A stretch of 64,000 nucleotides of DNA from the NCBI RefSeq assembly GCF_014138435.1, contig NZ_JACJIM010000002.1:310001-374000 (forward strand), written 5' to 3'. The translations under genes were made by a program, and so were the position numbers. The stretch is from Methylobacterium fujisawaense. GTDB lineage: Bacteria; Pseudomonadota; Alphaproteobacteria; Rhizobiales; Beijerinckiaceae. Positions 1 to 9,900 of this stretch are shown here, piece by piece. The number at the start of each line of letters is the position of its first letter. Within the stretch, counting starts at the first letter, position 1. The notes beneath the pieces were generated by a model that did not search any database, had not been told where the DNA came from, and was given only the letters and a program-made list of their open reading frames with translations.

Positions 1-362
1 TTCGAGATGCACACCATCGCGTCGGCGCAATGCGCGTTGACCATGTACTCGACGGAATCGGCGATCAGCTCCCGGGACGGCAGCGAGTACAGCATCCCGT
101 CATGGCCCATGGCGATGCCGTCATCCACCGCGATGGTGTTGAACTCCTTGGCGACGCCGCCGGCGGCCTCGATCTCGCGGGCGACCAGCTGGCCGAGATC
201 CTTGAGGTGGACATGGCCGGGCACGAACTGGGTGAACGAGTTCACCACGGCGATGATCGGCTTGCCGAAATCGGCATCCTTCATGCCGGTGGCGCGCCAG
301 AGGCCGCGGGCGCCGGCCATGTTGCGGCCGTGGGTGGTGGTGCGGGAACGATAGGCGGGCAT
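1..362 (-). CDS. ilvD: Dihydroxy-acid dehydratase, N-terminal part (runs off left edge)
   Basis: Branched-chain amino acid biosynthesis enzyme: dehydrates 2,3-dihydroxy-3-methyl acids to 2-keto acids in the cytosol. Only the first 120 residues lie in the window, starting [20 protein letters not shown]. The stretches [37 protein letters not shown] and [20 protein letters not shown] are classic IlvD. The segment after NSFTQ reads FVPGHVH with no cysteine, as in the E. coli-type enzyme, unlike the SPCNRHH motif of the second IlvD/Edd protein at 60 kb. The ATG at 362 is the natural start and is divergent from the adenine deaminase gene. The iron-sulfur cysteines further on are outside the window. 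Confidence 0.93.
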   Translation of the reverse strand, partial: MPAYRSRTTTHGRNMAGARGLWRATGMKDADFGKPIIAVVNSFTQFVPGHVHLKDLGQLVAREIEAAGGVAKEFNTIAVDDGIAMGHDGMLYSLPSRELIADSVEYMVNAHCADAMVCIS

Positions 363-490
363 CGAGAGCTTCGACTGGTTCAAAGGTGAAAGGCTTCTGC
401 GCCGGTGTTCGCGCCTCTGCAAGCGTCGCGGAAGGGGCCGCCGCCGTGGCATGCTCCTGGCAGATGGCAGGACGGAGGGATCATATCGTG

Positions 491-2212
491 ATGACACAGG
501 TGGAATCGCTCCGGCGGGCCATCGCGCAGGGCCAGGGTCGCACGGAAGCTGACCTCGTCCTGAAGGGCGGCCGTTTCCTCGACCTCGTCACCGGGGCGCT
601 TGTCGCCTCCGATATCGCGATCTGCCGCGACCGCATCGTCGGCACCTTCGGCCACTATCGCGGCACGCGGGAGATCGACATCTCCGGCAAGGTCGTTGTG
701 CCGGGCTTCATCGACACGCATTTCCACGTCGAATCCTCGCTGATGCCCCCGCAGGAATTCGAGCGCTGCGTTCTCCCCCACGGCGTCACCACGGGGATCT
801 GCGACCCGCACGAGATGGCCAACGTGCTCGGAACGGACGCCTTTCGATGGTTCCTTGCTTCGTCCGAAACGCTGGCGATGGACCTGCGCGTGCAGCTCTC
901 GTCCTGCGTCCCGGCCACCGACCATCTGGAAACCTCGGGGGCGCGGATCGACGCGCAGGATCTGCTGTCCTTCGTCGGCCACCCGAAGGTCATCGGGCTC
1001 GCCGAATTCATGAACTTTCCCGGCGTGCTGGCGGCCGATCCCGGCGTGCTCGACAAGCTCGCCGCGTTCCAGGGCCGGCATATCGACGGTCACGCCCCGC
1101 TCCTGCGCGGCCTCGGACTGAACGCCTACATCGCGGCCGGCATCCGCACCGAACACGAGGCCACCACGCCGGAAGAAGCCCTGGAGAAACTGTCCAAGGG
1201 GATGACGGTGCTGATCCGAGAGGGCTCGGTCTGCAAGGATCTGCACGCGCTGGCGCCGATCCTGACCGAGCGGACGGCGCCGTTCCTGGCCTTCTGCACC
1301 GATGACCGGAATCCCCTCGACATCGCCGAGGAGGGGCATCTCGACTTCGTCATCCGGACCGCCATCGCCCTCGGCGTCCCACCCCTCGCCGCCTACCGTG
1401 CGGCCTCGTGGTCGGCGGCCCGGGCGTTCGGGCTTTACGACCGGGGGCTCGTCGCCCCCGGCCAGCGCGCCGATCTCGTTGTGCTTGACGATCTCGACAC
1501 CTGCGCCGTGTCCCAGGTTCTCAGTGCCGGACGCCCGGTGAACGAGGCGTTGTTCGCCACGCGACCCGCCGTGGAGCCGATCGGCCGCGGCAGCGTGCGG
1601 GCGCGGCGGGTCAGCGCCGCGGATTTCGCCGCGCCGGGCTCCGGGCCTTCGACGCCGGTGATCGGGGTGATCCCGGGCCAGATCATCACCCTGCGTCACG
1701 ACCTCGCCCTGCCCTATTCCGGCGGGGAGCGCCGGATCGACCTGGACCAGGACGTCATCAAGGTCGCGGTGGTCGAACGGCACGGCCGCTCCGCGCCGGG
1801 GGTGCGCGGCATCGGGGTCGCGTTCGTGAAAGGCTTCGGCCTGAAGCGGGGGGCCATCGCCTCGTCGGTCGGGCATGACAGTCACAACATCACGGTCGTC
1901 GGGGCGGATGATTCCGACATGGCCGTGGCCGTGAACCGTCTGGGCGAGATCGAGGGCGGCTTCGTCGTGGTCGAGGGTGGCGAGGTGCGCGCCGAGATCG
2001 CGCTGCCCGTCGCCGGCCTGATGAGCCTGATGCCGTTCGACGACATCCGCCGGTCGCTCGTGACTCTGCGGTCGGCCGCCAGAGGCCTCGGTGTCGTGCT
2101 GCCGGAGCCCTTCCTGCAGGTGGCGTTCCTGCCGCTCCCGGTCATCCCCCATCTCAAGATCACCGACCGGGGGCTTGTGGATGTCGACCGTTTCGCCCTG
2201 ATCGACCCTTGA
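491..2212 (+). CDS. ade: Adenine deaminase
   Basis: Purine salvage: hydrolyses adenine to hypoxanthine and ammonia. The 573-residue protein belongs to the metal-dependent amidohydrolase (Ade) family. Visible are the metal site DTHFHVE near residues 75-81 (His77, His79), [11 protein letters not shown] near 101-111, the [10 protein letters not shown] segment, and the long C-terminal Ade domain ending near [20 protein letters not shown]. The start is ATG 491 or the GTG three bases earlier at 488; a GGAGGG at 474-479 serves either. It is divergent from ilvD, with 128 bases between them. Length is normal for the family (about 570-600). Confidence 0.92.
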   Translation: MTQVESLRRAIAQGQGRTEADLVLKGGRFLDLVTGALVASDIAICRDRIVGTFGHYRGTREIDISGKVVVPGFIDTHFHVESSLMPPQEFERCVLPHGVTTGICDPHEMANVLGTDAFRWFLASSETLAMDLRVQLSSCVPATDHLETSGARIDAQDLLSFVGHPKVIGLAEFMNFPGVLAADPGVLDKLAAFQGRHIDGHAPLLRGLGLNAYIAAGIRTEHEATTPEEALEKLSKGMTVLIREGSVCKDLHALAPILTERTAPFLAFCTDDRNPLDIAEEGHLDFVIRTAIALGVPPLAAYRAASWSAARAFGLYDRGLVAPGQRADLVVLDDLDTCAVSQVLSAGRPVNEALFATRPAVEPIGRGSVRARRVSAADFAAPGSGPSTPVIGVIPGQIITLRHDLALPYSGGERRIDLDQDVIKVAVVERHGRSAPGVRGIGVAFVKGFGLKRGAIASSVGHDSHNITVVGADDSDMAVAVNRLGEIEGGFVVVEGGEVRAEIALPVAGLMSLMPFDDIRRSLVTLRSAARGLGVVLPEPFLQVAFLPLPVIPHLKITDRGLVDVDRFALIDP

Positions 2213-2235
2213 TTTCGATTGTGCGCAATCTAAAT
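2212..2235. promoter_or_regulatory. Dyad operator upstream of ohr (candidate OhrR-type site)
   Basis: Arms GATTG (2217-2221) and CAATC (2226-2230) flank TGCG. They are extended by outer arms ATTT (2212-2215) and AAAT (2232-2235), giving a near-perfect 24-base dyad in otherwise GC-rich DNA. It starts on the last base of the ade stop codon and ends 63 bases before the ohr start. The position and AT-rich symmetry suit a MarR-family peroxide sensor such as OhrR. That assignment is inference, because no MarR gene is adjacent. Confidence 0.55.
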
Positions 2236-2298
2236 GGGGCTGTGCGAAGGCCCGCCGGCGCCTACATGCCGACTTTCTTCCTCCAACCGGAGATCGCT

Positions 2299-2724
2299 AT
2301 GTCCGTAGATGTGAAGTATCGCACCACCGCCACCGCCACCGGTGGCCGCGACGGCGCCGCCCGCACGGCCGACGGCAGCTTCGAGGTCAAGCTGTCGACG
2401 CCGAAGGAACTCGGTGGCGCGGGTGGCCCGGGCGCGAACCCGGAGCAGCTCTTCGCCTCCGGCTACTCGGCCTGCTTCCTCGGCGCCATGAAGGCCGTGG
2501 CCCCGTCGCTGCAGCTCAAGGTCCCGGCCGATACCAGCGTCACGGCTGACGTCGGCATCGGTCCGCGCTCCGAAGGCGGATTCGGCATCACCGCCGATCT
2601 CACGATCAGCCTGCCGGGCCTCGACCGCGCCGACGCGCAGAAGCTCGTGGACGCCGCTCACCAGGTCTGCCCGTACTCCAACGCGACCCGCGGCAACGTC
2701 AACGTCGGTCTGAAGCTGGCCTAA
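2299..2724 (+). CDS. ohr: Organic hydroperoxide resistance protein, OsmC/Ohr family
   Basis: Thiol peroxidase that reduces organic and fatty-acid hydroperoxides in the cytosol, usually recycled by lipoylated proteins. The 141-residue length fits Ohr. Cys59 in GYSACFLGAM and Cys124 in HQVCPYSNATRG are the two active-site cysteines. The N-terminus YRTTATATGGRDGAARTADG and the motif GPGANPEQLFASGY are Ohr signatures. ATG 2299 was chosen over an in-frame ATG at 2209 because the upstream 30 codons overlap the ade stop and the operator and do not resemble the family. A strong hairpin follows the gene. Confidence 0.93.
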   Translation: MSVDVKYRTTATATGGRDGAARTADGSFEVKLSTPKELGGAGGPGANPEQLFASGYSACFLGAMKAVAPSLQLKVPADTSVTADVGIGPRSEGGFGITADLTISLPGLDRADAQKLVDAAHQVCPYSNATRGNVNVGLKLA

Positions 2725-2733
2725 GACGGCGTC

Positions 2734-2763
2734 CGGCGGGTTTCGCGTCCGCGAGGCCCGCCG
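2734..2763. terminator. Strong GC hairpin after ohr
   Basis: A 14-pair stem: CGGCGGGTTTCGCG (2734-2747) pairs with CGCGAGGCCCGCCG (2750-2763), including two G-U pairs, across a very short loop. It begins 10 bases after the ohr stop. No T-run follows, so it may be an intrinsic terminator of the GC-rich type or an mRNA-protecting structure. Confidence 0.5.
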
Positions 2764-2895
2764 TCGCACCACCCGCGGGCTCGATCCGCGGGTCGATGCC
2801 GTGCCGTCGTGGCGCCGCGACGCGTACGCTGATGGCGTCGGTCCGCAATCCGTGCCGGACAAGGCCGCCCTCCGACTGACCTCGCGCGCCGGATC

Positions 2896-3729
2896 TCACA
2901 TGTCGGCGCGGGCGCGCATGCAGACCTTCCCGGCTGCATCGAGGGTCACACCCTCGAACCCGGACCCGCGGGTTCGGCCGCAGACGCGAAAGGTCTGGTT
3001 GGCCGTCATCGGCGAGACGCCGCGATAGGTGAACATCCGCGGCACGTGTCCCAGGAGCGTGGCTGCGAGGTTCATCAGCAGCGTGGCCTGCATCGGGCCG
3101 TGGACGACGAGATCGGCATAACCCTCCACCTGCGTCGCGTAGGGCTGGTCGTAGTGGAAGCGGTGGCCGTTGAAGGTCATCGCCGAATAGCGGAACAGCA
3201 GCGTCGGCGTCGCGGGCACTGCCCAGATTGCCGCGTAGTCATCGGGATCGTCGCGTTCGGGCGCGGCATCGGTTCCGGTCTGCGCACCGGCCGCCTCGCG
3301 ATAGACGATGTCCTGCCGTTCACGGATCGCGACGCCCCGTCCCGTGGCGACGGCGTGCTCGACGGTGACGAAGCACAGGCTTCCGCTTCGCCCGTCCTTG
3401 AAGACGACGTCCCGCACCGTCTCGGTGCGGGTGACGGCGTCTCCCGCGCGCAGATCCGAAAGGGTCTCGATCTGTCCGCCCGCCCACATCCGCCGGGGCA
3501 ACGGCACGGGCGGGAGGAACCCGCCCTTCGCGACGTGGCCGTCCGGCCCGAGGGCGTCGGCGGCCGGCGTCTCCGGGGCGAGACACCAGTGCAGCGCCGG
3601 CCACGCGATGCCGTCGGCGACCGGGGCGAGATGCGGCCCGAGGGTCGCGCGGAACTCGGCCATCAGGCGTGGGGTGACGAGGTCGGAGGCCTCGCGTGTC
3701 CGGCCGATCCAGGCGGCGAAATCGGTCAT
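2896..3729 (-). CDS. MaoC/HTD2-like acyl-CoA hydratase (FAS1-like dehydratase domain)
   Basis: Predicted hot-dog-fold enzyme that adds water to an enoyl-CoA (or removes it). It has 277 residues. The C-terminal half carries FRYSAMTFNGHRFHYDQPYA followed by LVVHGPMQA, the active-site region of the HTD2/mesaconyl-CoA hydratase-like group. The N-terminal half has the partner hot-dog with WPALHWCLAPE and GGFLPPVPLPRRMWAGG. ATG 3729 starts two bases before the stop codon of the upstream acyl-CoA dehydrogenase (one base between), so translation is probably coupled. Last gene of a four-gene operon. The exact acyl-CoA substrate cannot be read from the sequence. Confidence 0.8.
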   Translation of the reverse strand: MTDFAAWIGRTREASDLVTPRLMAEFRATLGPHLAPVADGIAWPALHWCLAPETPAADALGPDGHVAKGGFLPPVPLPRRMWAGGQIETLSDLRAGDAVTRTETVRDVVFKDGRSGSLCFVTVEHAVATGRGVAIRERQDIVYREAAGAQTGTDAAPERDDPDDYAAIWAVPATPTLLFRYSAMTFNGHRFHYDQPYATQVEGYADLVVHGPMQATLLMNLAATLLGHVPRMFTYRGVSPMTANQTFRVCGRTRGSGFEGVTLDAAGKVCMRARADM

Positions 3730-3730
3730 G

Positions 3731-4885
3731 TCAGTACGAACGCGGCAGGCCGAGCACATGCTCGGACAGGTAGGCGAGGATCAGGTTCGTGGAGATCGGC
3801 GCCACCTGGTAGAGGCGGGTCTCGCGGAACTTCCGCTCGATGTCGTATTCCTCGGCGAAGCCGAAGCCGCCATGGGTCTGGATGCAGGCATTGGCGGCCT
3901 CGAACGACGCGTCGGCCGCGAGCATCTTGGCCATGTTGGCCTCGGCTCCCGGATTCGCGCCGCCCTCGTAGAGGGCCAGCGCCTCCCGGACCATCAGCTC
4001 GGCCGCGCGCATGTTGGCGTAGGCCTTGGCGATCGGGAACTGCACGCCCTGATTGGCACCGATCGGACGGCCGAAGACCGAGCGCTCGCCGGCATAGATC
4101 CGTGCCTTCTCGATGAACCACTTGGCGTCGCCGATGCATTCGGCGGCGATCAGGATCCGCTCGGCGTTCATGCCCGACAGGATGTAGCGGAATCCCTTGC
4201 CCTCCGCGCCGATGAGATTCTGGGCCGGCACCCGGAGGTTGTCGAAGAACACCTCCGTGGTGGCATGGTTCATCATCGTGCGGATCGGCCGGATGGTGAG
4301 GCCGTTGCCCCTGGCCTCCCGCATGTCGACGAGGAGCACCGACAGGCCGTCGGTGCGTTTCATGCCCTCGGTCCTGGGCGACGTGCGCGCCAGAAGCAGC
4401 ATCAGGTCCGAATGTTCAGCACGGCTGGTCCAGATCTTCTGGCCGCTGACGACGTAGTGGTCGCCCTCCAGGCGGGCCGTAGTCTTGAGGCTGCCGGTGT
4501 CGGTGCCGGAGGTGGGCTCGGTCACGCCGAAGGCCTGGAGCCGCAGGCGTCCTTCCGCGAGGGCCGGGAGATATTCGGCCTTCTGCGCCTCGGAGCCGTG
4601 CCGGAGGAGCGTGCCCATCGTGTACATCTGCGCGTGGCATGCGCCCCCGTTGCAGCCGGCCCGCTGGACCTCCTCCAGGATCGCGGCCGCGGCCGAGAGC
4701 GGCAGGCCGGAGCCGCCATACGCCTCGGGGATCAGAACCGACAGGTAGCCGCTCTCGGTGAGCGCGTTCACGAACGCGGTCGGGTAGGCCATCTCCCGGT
4801 CGAGGGCCCGCCAGTACGGGCCCGGGAAGCCGGCGCAGAGCTTGGCGACCGCCTCGCGGATCTCGGTATAGGCTTCCATCGACAT
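3731..4885 (-). CDS. Acyl-CoA dehydrogenase
   Basis: FAD flavoenzyme of 384 residues that oxidises an acyl-CoA to the 2-enoyl-CoA. Family motifs are FGVTEPTSGTDTGSLKTTA (120-138), VSGQKIWTS (147-154) and QTHGGFGFAEEYDIER near the C-terminus. The usual C-terminal catalytic Glu region reads TRLYQVAPISTNLI, without the Glu. A Glu at 242 in GMNAERILIA lies where isovaleryl- and long-chain acyl-CoA dehydrogenases keep their catalytic base, which hints at a branched or long substrate (inference). Four bases separate it from the SDR gene upstream. The start could be ATG 4885 or Met3. Confidence 0.87.
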   Translation of the reverse strand: MSMEAYTEIREAVAKLCAGFPGPYWRALDREMAYPTAFVNALTESGYLSVLIPEAYGGSGLPLSAAAAILEEVQRAGCNGGACHAQMYTMGTLLRHGSEAQKAEYLPALAEGRLRLQAFGVTEPTSGTDTGSLKTTARLEGDHYVVSGQKIWTSRAEHSDLMLLLARTSPRTEGMKRTDGLSVLLVDMREARGNGLTIRPIRTMMNHATTEVFFDNLRVPAQNLIGAEGKGFRYILSGMNAERILIAAECIGDAKWFIEKARIYAGERSVFGRPIGANQGVQFPIAKAYANMRAAELMVREALALYEGGANPGAEANMAKMLAADASFEAANACIQTHGGFGFAEEYDIERKFRETRLYQVAPISTNLILAYLSEHVLGLPRSY

Positions 4886-4889
4886 CTCC

Positions 4890-5639
4890 TCAGGCCGTGC
4901 GGCCGCCGTCGACCGGCAGATCGACGCCGGTGATGAAGGCCGCCTCGTCGGAGGCGAGGAACAGGGCGGCCGACGCGATGTCGCTCGCCTGGGACAGGCG
5001 GCCGAGCGGGATCGTGGCGATGAACCGGTCGCGGTTCTCGGGGGTATCGGGCACGCCCATGAAATGCTCGAGGAGCCCGGTGGCGCCCATGACCGGGCAG
5101 AGGGCGTTCACCCGGATCTTCCAGGGCGCCAGTTCGAGCGCCAGGGACTTCGAGGCGAGGCTCGCCGCGCCCTTGGAGGCGTTGTACCACGTCAGCCCCG
5201 GCCGCGGCCGCAGAGCCGCCGTCGAACTGACGTTCAGGATAACGCCGCCGCCCGCATCGCGCATGAGCGGGGCGACCTCCCGGACGTAGTGAAAGATCGA
5301 CTTCACGTTGACCTGGAAGACCCGGTCGAAGTCTTCTTCGGTGACCTCCATCAGCGGCTTGTTGCGGTGTGTGGTGCCGGCGTTGTTGACCAGGATGTTC
5401 GGCAGACCGAAGCGCTGCCGTGTCTCGTCGACGCTGGCGATGACATCGGCGGCGAGGCCGACATCTGCGGCGATGGCGATGGCGTTGTCGCCCAGATCCG
5501 CCGCGACCCGCGCGGCGGCCGCGCCGTCGATGTCGATGCAGGCGACCTTCGCCCCCTCGGCGACGAAACGCTGGGCGATCCCCGCTCCAAAGCCGCTGCC
5601 GGCGCCCGTCACGAGCGCGATCTTGCCGTCGAGCCTCAT
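4890..5639 (-). CDS. SDR family oxidoreductase (probable 3-hydroxyacyl dehydrogenase)
   Basis: NAD(P)-dependent short-chain dehydrogenase of 249 residues. It has TGAGSGFG (11-18), NNAG (85-88), the catalytic Ser near 138-139 and YNASK with Tyr152 and Lys156. CIDID after the second strand favours NAD over NADP. The C-terminus ITGVDLPVDGGRTA is typical of classical SDRs. Its place between a CoA-transferase and an acyl-CoA dehydrogenase suggests oxidation of the 3-hydroxyacyl-CoA made by the hydratase in the same operon. This role is inferred from context only. Confidence 0.83.
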   Translation of the reverse strand: MRLDGKIALVTGAGSGFGAGIAQRFVAEGAKVACIDIDGAAAARVAADLGDNAIAIAADVGLAADVIASVDETRQRFGLPNILVNNAGTTHRNKPLMEVTEEDFDRVFQVNVKSIFHYVREVAPLMRDAGGGVILNVSSTAALRPRPGLTWYNASKGAASLASKSLALELAPWKIRVNALCPVMGATGLLEHFMGVPDTPENRDRFIATIPLGRLSQASDIASAALFLASDEAAFITGVDLPVDGGRTA

Positions 5640-5681
5640 CGTGTCCTCCCCGCGTGTCGTTCGGTGTCGATCTCTAGGTCC

Positions 5682-6818
5682 TCAGGTGCCGGGCGCGAAC
5701 TCGGCCCGGATCCGCGCGCCGTGCGCGTCGATCGCCGGGACAGGGCCGAGGGCGCGGATCTGCCCGTCGACCAGCACCGGCGGCGCGACGATGCGGGCAG
5801 ATCCGGCGGGTGTCCCGACCTCCGTGCGGATCAGCGCCGGGTGTGTGGCGAGGTCCGCAAGCGTGTTGACGAAGCCGTAGGCGGTGCCGGCCGCCTCCAG
5901 CCGGGCGGCGGCGGCGTCGCGGCTCAGCCGCACCAGCTCGGCGCCGATGCGCAGGTCGACGGCGGCGCGGTTGGTGACCCGGGCGTTGTTGGACGCGAAG
6001 CCTTCGGCGCGGGCGAGATCCGGCTCCCCGAGCACGCCAGCACAGAAGCGCGCCCATTCGCGCTCATTCTGGATCGAGATCAGCACGAGGCTGCCGTCGG
6101 CCGTGGGGAAGGCGCCATAGGGACAGATCGAGGGATGGGCGAGGCCGACCCGCTGCGGCGCATGCCCGGTTCCCTCGAAATAGAGCAGCGGCACGTTCAT
6201 CCAGTCGGCGGCGGCGCTGAACAGGCTGACCTCCAGGGCGCAGCCCTGCCCGGAAATGCCCCGGGCGATCAGAGCCTCCAGCACGGCCGCATGGGCATCC
6301 ATGCCGCAGGCGACGTCGCAGACGGACACGCCGACCCGGCCGGGTCCCGCCGGATGGCCGGTGATGCCCGCGAGCCCGCTCTCCGCCTGGACCAGCAGGT
6401 CGTAGGCCTTCATGTCGCTGTAGGGGTTGCCGGCGCCGTAGCCCGAGATGTCGACGGTGATCAGCCGGGGATAGCGTGCACGCAGCTCCGCCGATCCGAA
6501 GCCCGCGCGCGTCGCGGCGCCGGGGGCGAGGTTCTGCACGAACACGTCGGCCCGCGCGAGGATCGCGTGCAGGAGCCGGGCATCGGCCGGGTCCTTGATG
6601 TCGGCGACGAGGCTCTCCTTGCCGCGGTTGAGCCAGACGAAGTAGCTCGCCAGGCCGTCGACCGCCGCGTCATAGCCGCGGGCGAAATCGCCTTCCGGCC
6701 GCTCGATCTTGATGACCCGGGCGCCGGCATCGGCGAGCCGTGAGGTGCAATAGGGGGCGGCGACGGCCTGCTCCAGGGCGAGCACGGTGAGCCCTCGCAA
6801 CGGCAGGTTCTGGCTCAT
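5682..6818 (-). CDS. CaiB/BaiF family III CoA-transferase
   Basis: Transfers CoA between acids, most likely activating the substrate of this operon. The 378-residue length is usual for the family. Motifs are GLTVLALEQAVAAPYCTSRLADAGARVIKIERPEGD at the N-terminus and KAYDLLVQAESGL with the catalytic Asp140. VSLFSAAADWMNVPLLYFEGTG is also seen. Start at ATG 6818 (MSQNLPLRG); an upstream in-frame extension is proline/alanine-rich and unlike the family. First gene of the minus-strand operon reaching to 2896, with 42 bases before the SDR gene. Confidence 0.87.
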   Translation of the reverse strand: MSQNLPLRGLTVLALEQAVAAPYCTSRLADAGARVIKIERPEGDFARGYDAAVDGLASYFVWLNRGKESLVADIKDPADARLLHAILARADVFVQNLAPGAATRAGFGSAELRARYPRLITVDISGYGAGNPYSDMKAYDLLVQAESGLAGITGHPAGPGRVGVSVCDVACGMDAHAAVLEALIARGISGQGCALEVSLFSAAADWMNVPLLYFEGTGHAPQRVGLAHPSICPYGAFPTADGSLVLISIQNEREWARFCAGVLGEPDLARAEGFASNNARVTNRAAVDLRIGAELVRLSRDAAAARLEAAGTAYGFVNTLADLATHPALIRTEVGTPAGSARIVAPPVLVDGQIRALGPVPAIDAHGARIRAEFAPGT

Positions 6819-6971
6819 CCGCACCTTCGTCTTTGCGCCGCCCCGCGAGGCCGGAGCTGGAACAAGTGGAACGGCCGGAGGCTCCGCCAAGCGGGCGGCG
6901 GTGACAGGGCTGCCCGGTCGTGGGCCTCCGGCCGGGCTTTCACACGGTGCCGGCGAGGCCGGCGGTCGAGC

Positions 6972-9900
6972 CTACTCGGCTGCGTGCAGCGTGGGCGGTC
7001 CGCGGACCTCCTCCACCGGCTCCGCGTCCGCGCGGGCGACCTGCGTCGTCTCCGGCCGGTCGCGGAAGGACAGGCGGTGGGCCAGCCGGTCGAGATAGAT
7101 GTAGATCACCGGCGTCGTGAACAGCGTCAGCACCTGGCTCACCGCGAGGCCGCCCACCATGGCGTAGCCCAGGGGCTGCCGGATCTCCGAACCGGTGCCG
7201 GTGGCGACCATCAGCGGGATGCCTCCGAGGAGTGCGGCCATCGTGGTCATCAGGATCGGCCGGAAGCGCAGCAGCGCGGCCTTCCGGATCGCGGCCTCGG
7301 GGGTGAGCCCCTCCTCGCGCTCGGCGACGATGGCGAAGTCGACCAGCATGATGCCGTTCTTCTTCACGATGCCGATGAGGAGGATGATGCCGATCAGCGC
7401 GATCAGGCTGAAGTCGAACCCCGCCCACATCAGCACCGCCAGGGCGCCGACGCCGGCGGACGGCAGGGTCGACAGGATCGTGATCGGGTGGATGAAGCTC
7501 TCGTAGAGGATGCCGAGGATCAGGTAGACCACGAACAGCGCCGCCAGGATCAGGAGCGGCACCGTCGAGAGCGATTGCTGGAAGGCCTGGGCGGTGCCCT
7601 GGAAGCCGCTCACCACGGTCGGCGGCACCTGCAGCTCCCGCATCGCCCGGCCGATCGCCTCGGTCGCTTGGCCCAGTGCTACGTCGGGAGCGAGGTTGAA
7701 GCTGATCGTCACCGCCGGGAACTGGCCCTGGTGGTTCACGGCGAGCGGCGCCACCGGAACGGTCGTCCAGCGGGCGAAGGCCGCCAGCGGTACTTGCCCG
7801 CCCCCGATCGGCGCCTTGATGTAGATCCTGTCGAGGCTCTCGACGCTGCCCTGCAGCGCCGGCAGAACCTCCAGCACGACGTGGTAGCTGTTCAGCTGCG
7901 TGAAGTACTGGGCGATCTGGCGCTGGCCGAACGCGTCGTAGAGCGTGTCGTCGATCAGCTGAGGCGTGATGCCGTAGCGCGAGGCGGCGTCGCGGTCGAT
8001 CGACAGCGTCAGCGTCGTGCCGCGCGTCTGCTGGTCGGTGGCGACGTCGCGCAGCTCGGGCAGGGTCTTCAGCGTGTCGAGGATGCGCGGCGCCCAGGCG
8101 TTCAGCTCGGCGAGATCCGGATCCTGGAGCGTGTACTCGAACTGGGTCCGCGAGGTGCGGCCTCCGGTGCGCACGTCCTGGGTGGCCTGGATGAAGGTCC
8201 GGATGCCCTCCACGCGCTCGAGTTTCGGCCGCAGGCGGCCGATCACCTGGAAGGCATTGGCGTCGCGCTCGTCGCGCGGCTTGAGCGTGATGTACATGCG
8301 CCCGGAATTGAGCGCCTGGCCGTTGCCGCCGAGCGACATGCCGACGGTGGCCACCGCCGGATCGGCCTGGACGATGGCGCCGACCTTCTCCTGCAGCGCC
8401 TGCATCGCCGAGAACGAGATGTCCTGCGACGCCTCGGTGACGCCGATCATGAAACCGGTGTCCTGCTGCGGGAAGAAACCCTTCGGGATCGCGACGAACA
8501 GGTAGCCCGTCAGTGCCAGCGTGGCGAAGAACACCAAGAGCGTGACGCGGCGGAACCGCAGAGCCACGTCGAGGGCATCGGCGTAGACTGCAAGCAGCCC
8601 GTCGAACGCGGCCTCGCTGATCCGGTAGAGGCGGCCATGGCGCTCGCCGTCGTGCGGCTTGAGAAGCCGCGAGGCCATCATCGGGGTCAGCGTCAGCGAC
8701 ACGAAGGCCGAGACCGCGATCGTCATCGACAGCACCACGGCGAACTCGCGGAACAGCCGGCCGATGATCCCGCCCATGAGCAGCAGCGGGATCAGCACCG
8801 CGATCAGCGACACCGAGATCGACACGATGGTGAAGCCGATCTCGCCCGCGCCCTTGAACGCGGCCTCCATGGGCCGCATCCCCGCCTCGACGTAGCGGCT
8901 GATATTCTCGAGCACGACGATGGCGTCGTCCACCACGAAGCCCACCGAGATGGTGAGCGCCATCAGCGAGAGGTTGTCGAGGGTGTAGCCCGCCATCCAC
9001 ATGAGCGCGCAGGCGCCGAGCAGCGCGAGCGGCACCGTCACGCTCGGGATCACCGTCGCCCAGAAGCTGCGCAGGAAGACGAAGATCACCCCGACGACCA
9101 GCACGATCGTCAGCATCAGGGTGAATTGCACGTCCTCGACCGAGGCGCGGATGGTCTGGGTGCGGTCGCTGAGGATGCCGACCTTGATGGCGGCCGGCAG
9201 GGTGGCGGTCAGGCGCGGCAGCTGCGCCTTGATGCTGTCCACCGTGTCGATGACGTTGGCGCCGGGCTGCTTGAACACGACGAGGAAGATGCCGCGCCGG
9301 CCGTTGGTCCAGCCGGCCTGCTTGGTATCCTCGGGGCCGGCGACGGCTTGTCCGATATCGCGCACGCGCAGCGGCGCGCCGTCGCGATAGGCGATGATGA
9401 CGTCGTTCCAGTTCTGCGCCGCAGTGAGCTGGTCGTTGGCGTAGATCGTGTAGCTGTGGCTGCCGCCGTCGATGCTGCCCTTGGGGTTGTTGACGGTGGT
9501 CAGCGTGAGCTGCGCGCGCACGTCCTCCAGAGACAGGCCCTTGGCCACGAGCTTGGCCGGATCGATCTGGACGCGGACAGCCGGCTTCTGCTGGCCGCCG
9601 ATGAAGACCTGGGCGACGCCGGAGATCTGGCTGATCCGCTGGGCCAGCTGCACGTCGACCGCGTCGTCCACATCGATCAGCGGCAGGCTGTCGGAGGTGG
9701 CCGAGAGCAGCAGGATCGGCGAGTCGGCCGGATTGACCTTGCGGTAGGTCGGCGGGGTCGGCAGGTTCTTCGGAAGCTGGCCGCTGGCGGCGTTGATCGC
9801 CGCCTGGATGTCGCTCGCCGCGCCGTCGATGTTGCGGTTGAGATCGAACTGGACCGTGACCGTCGAGATCCCGAGGGAACTCGTCGAGGTCATCTGCGCC

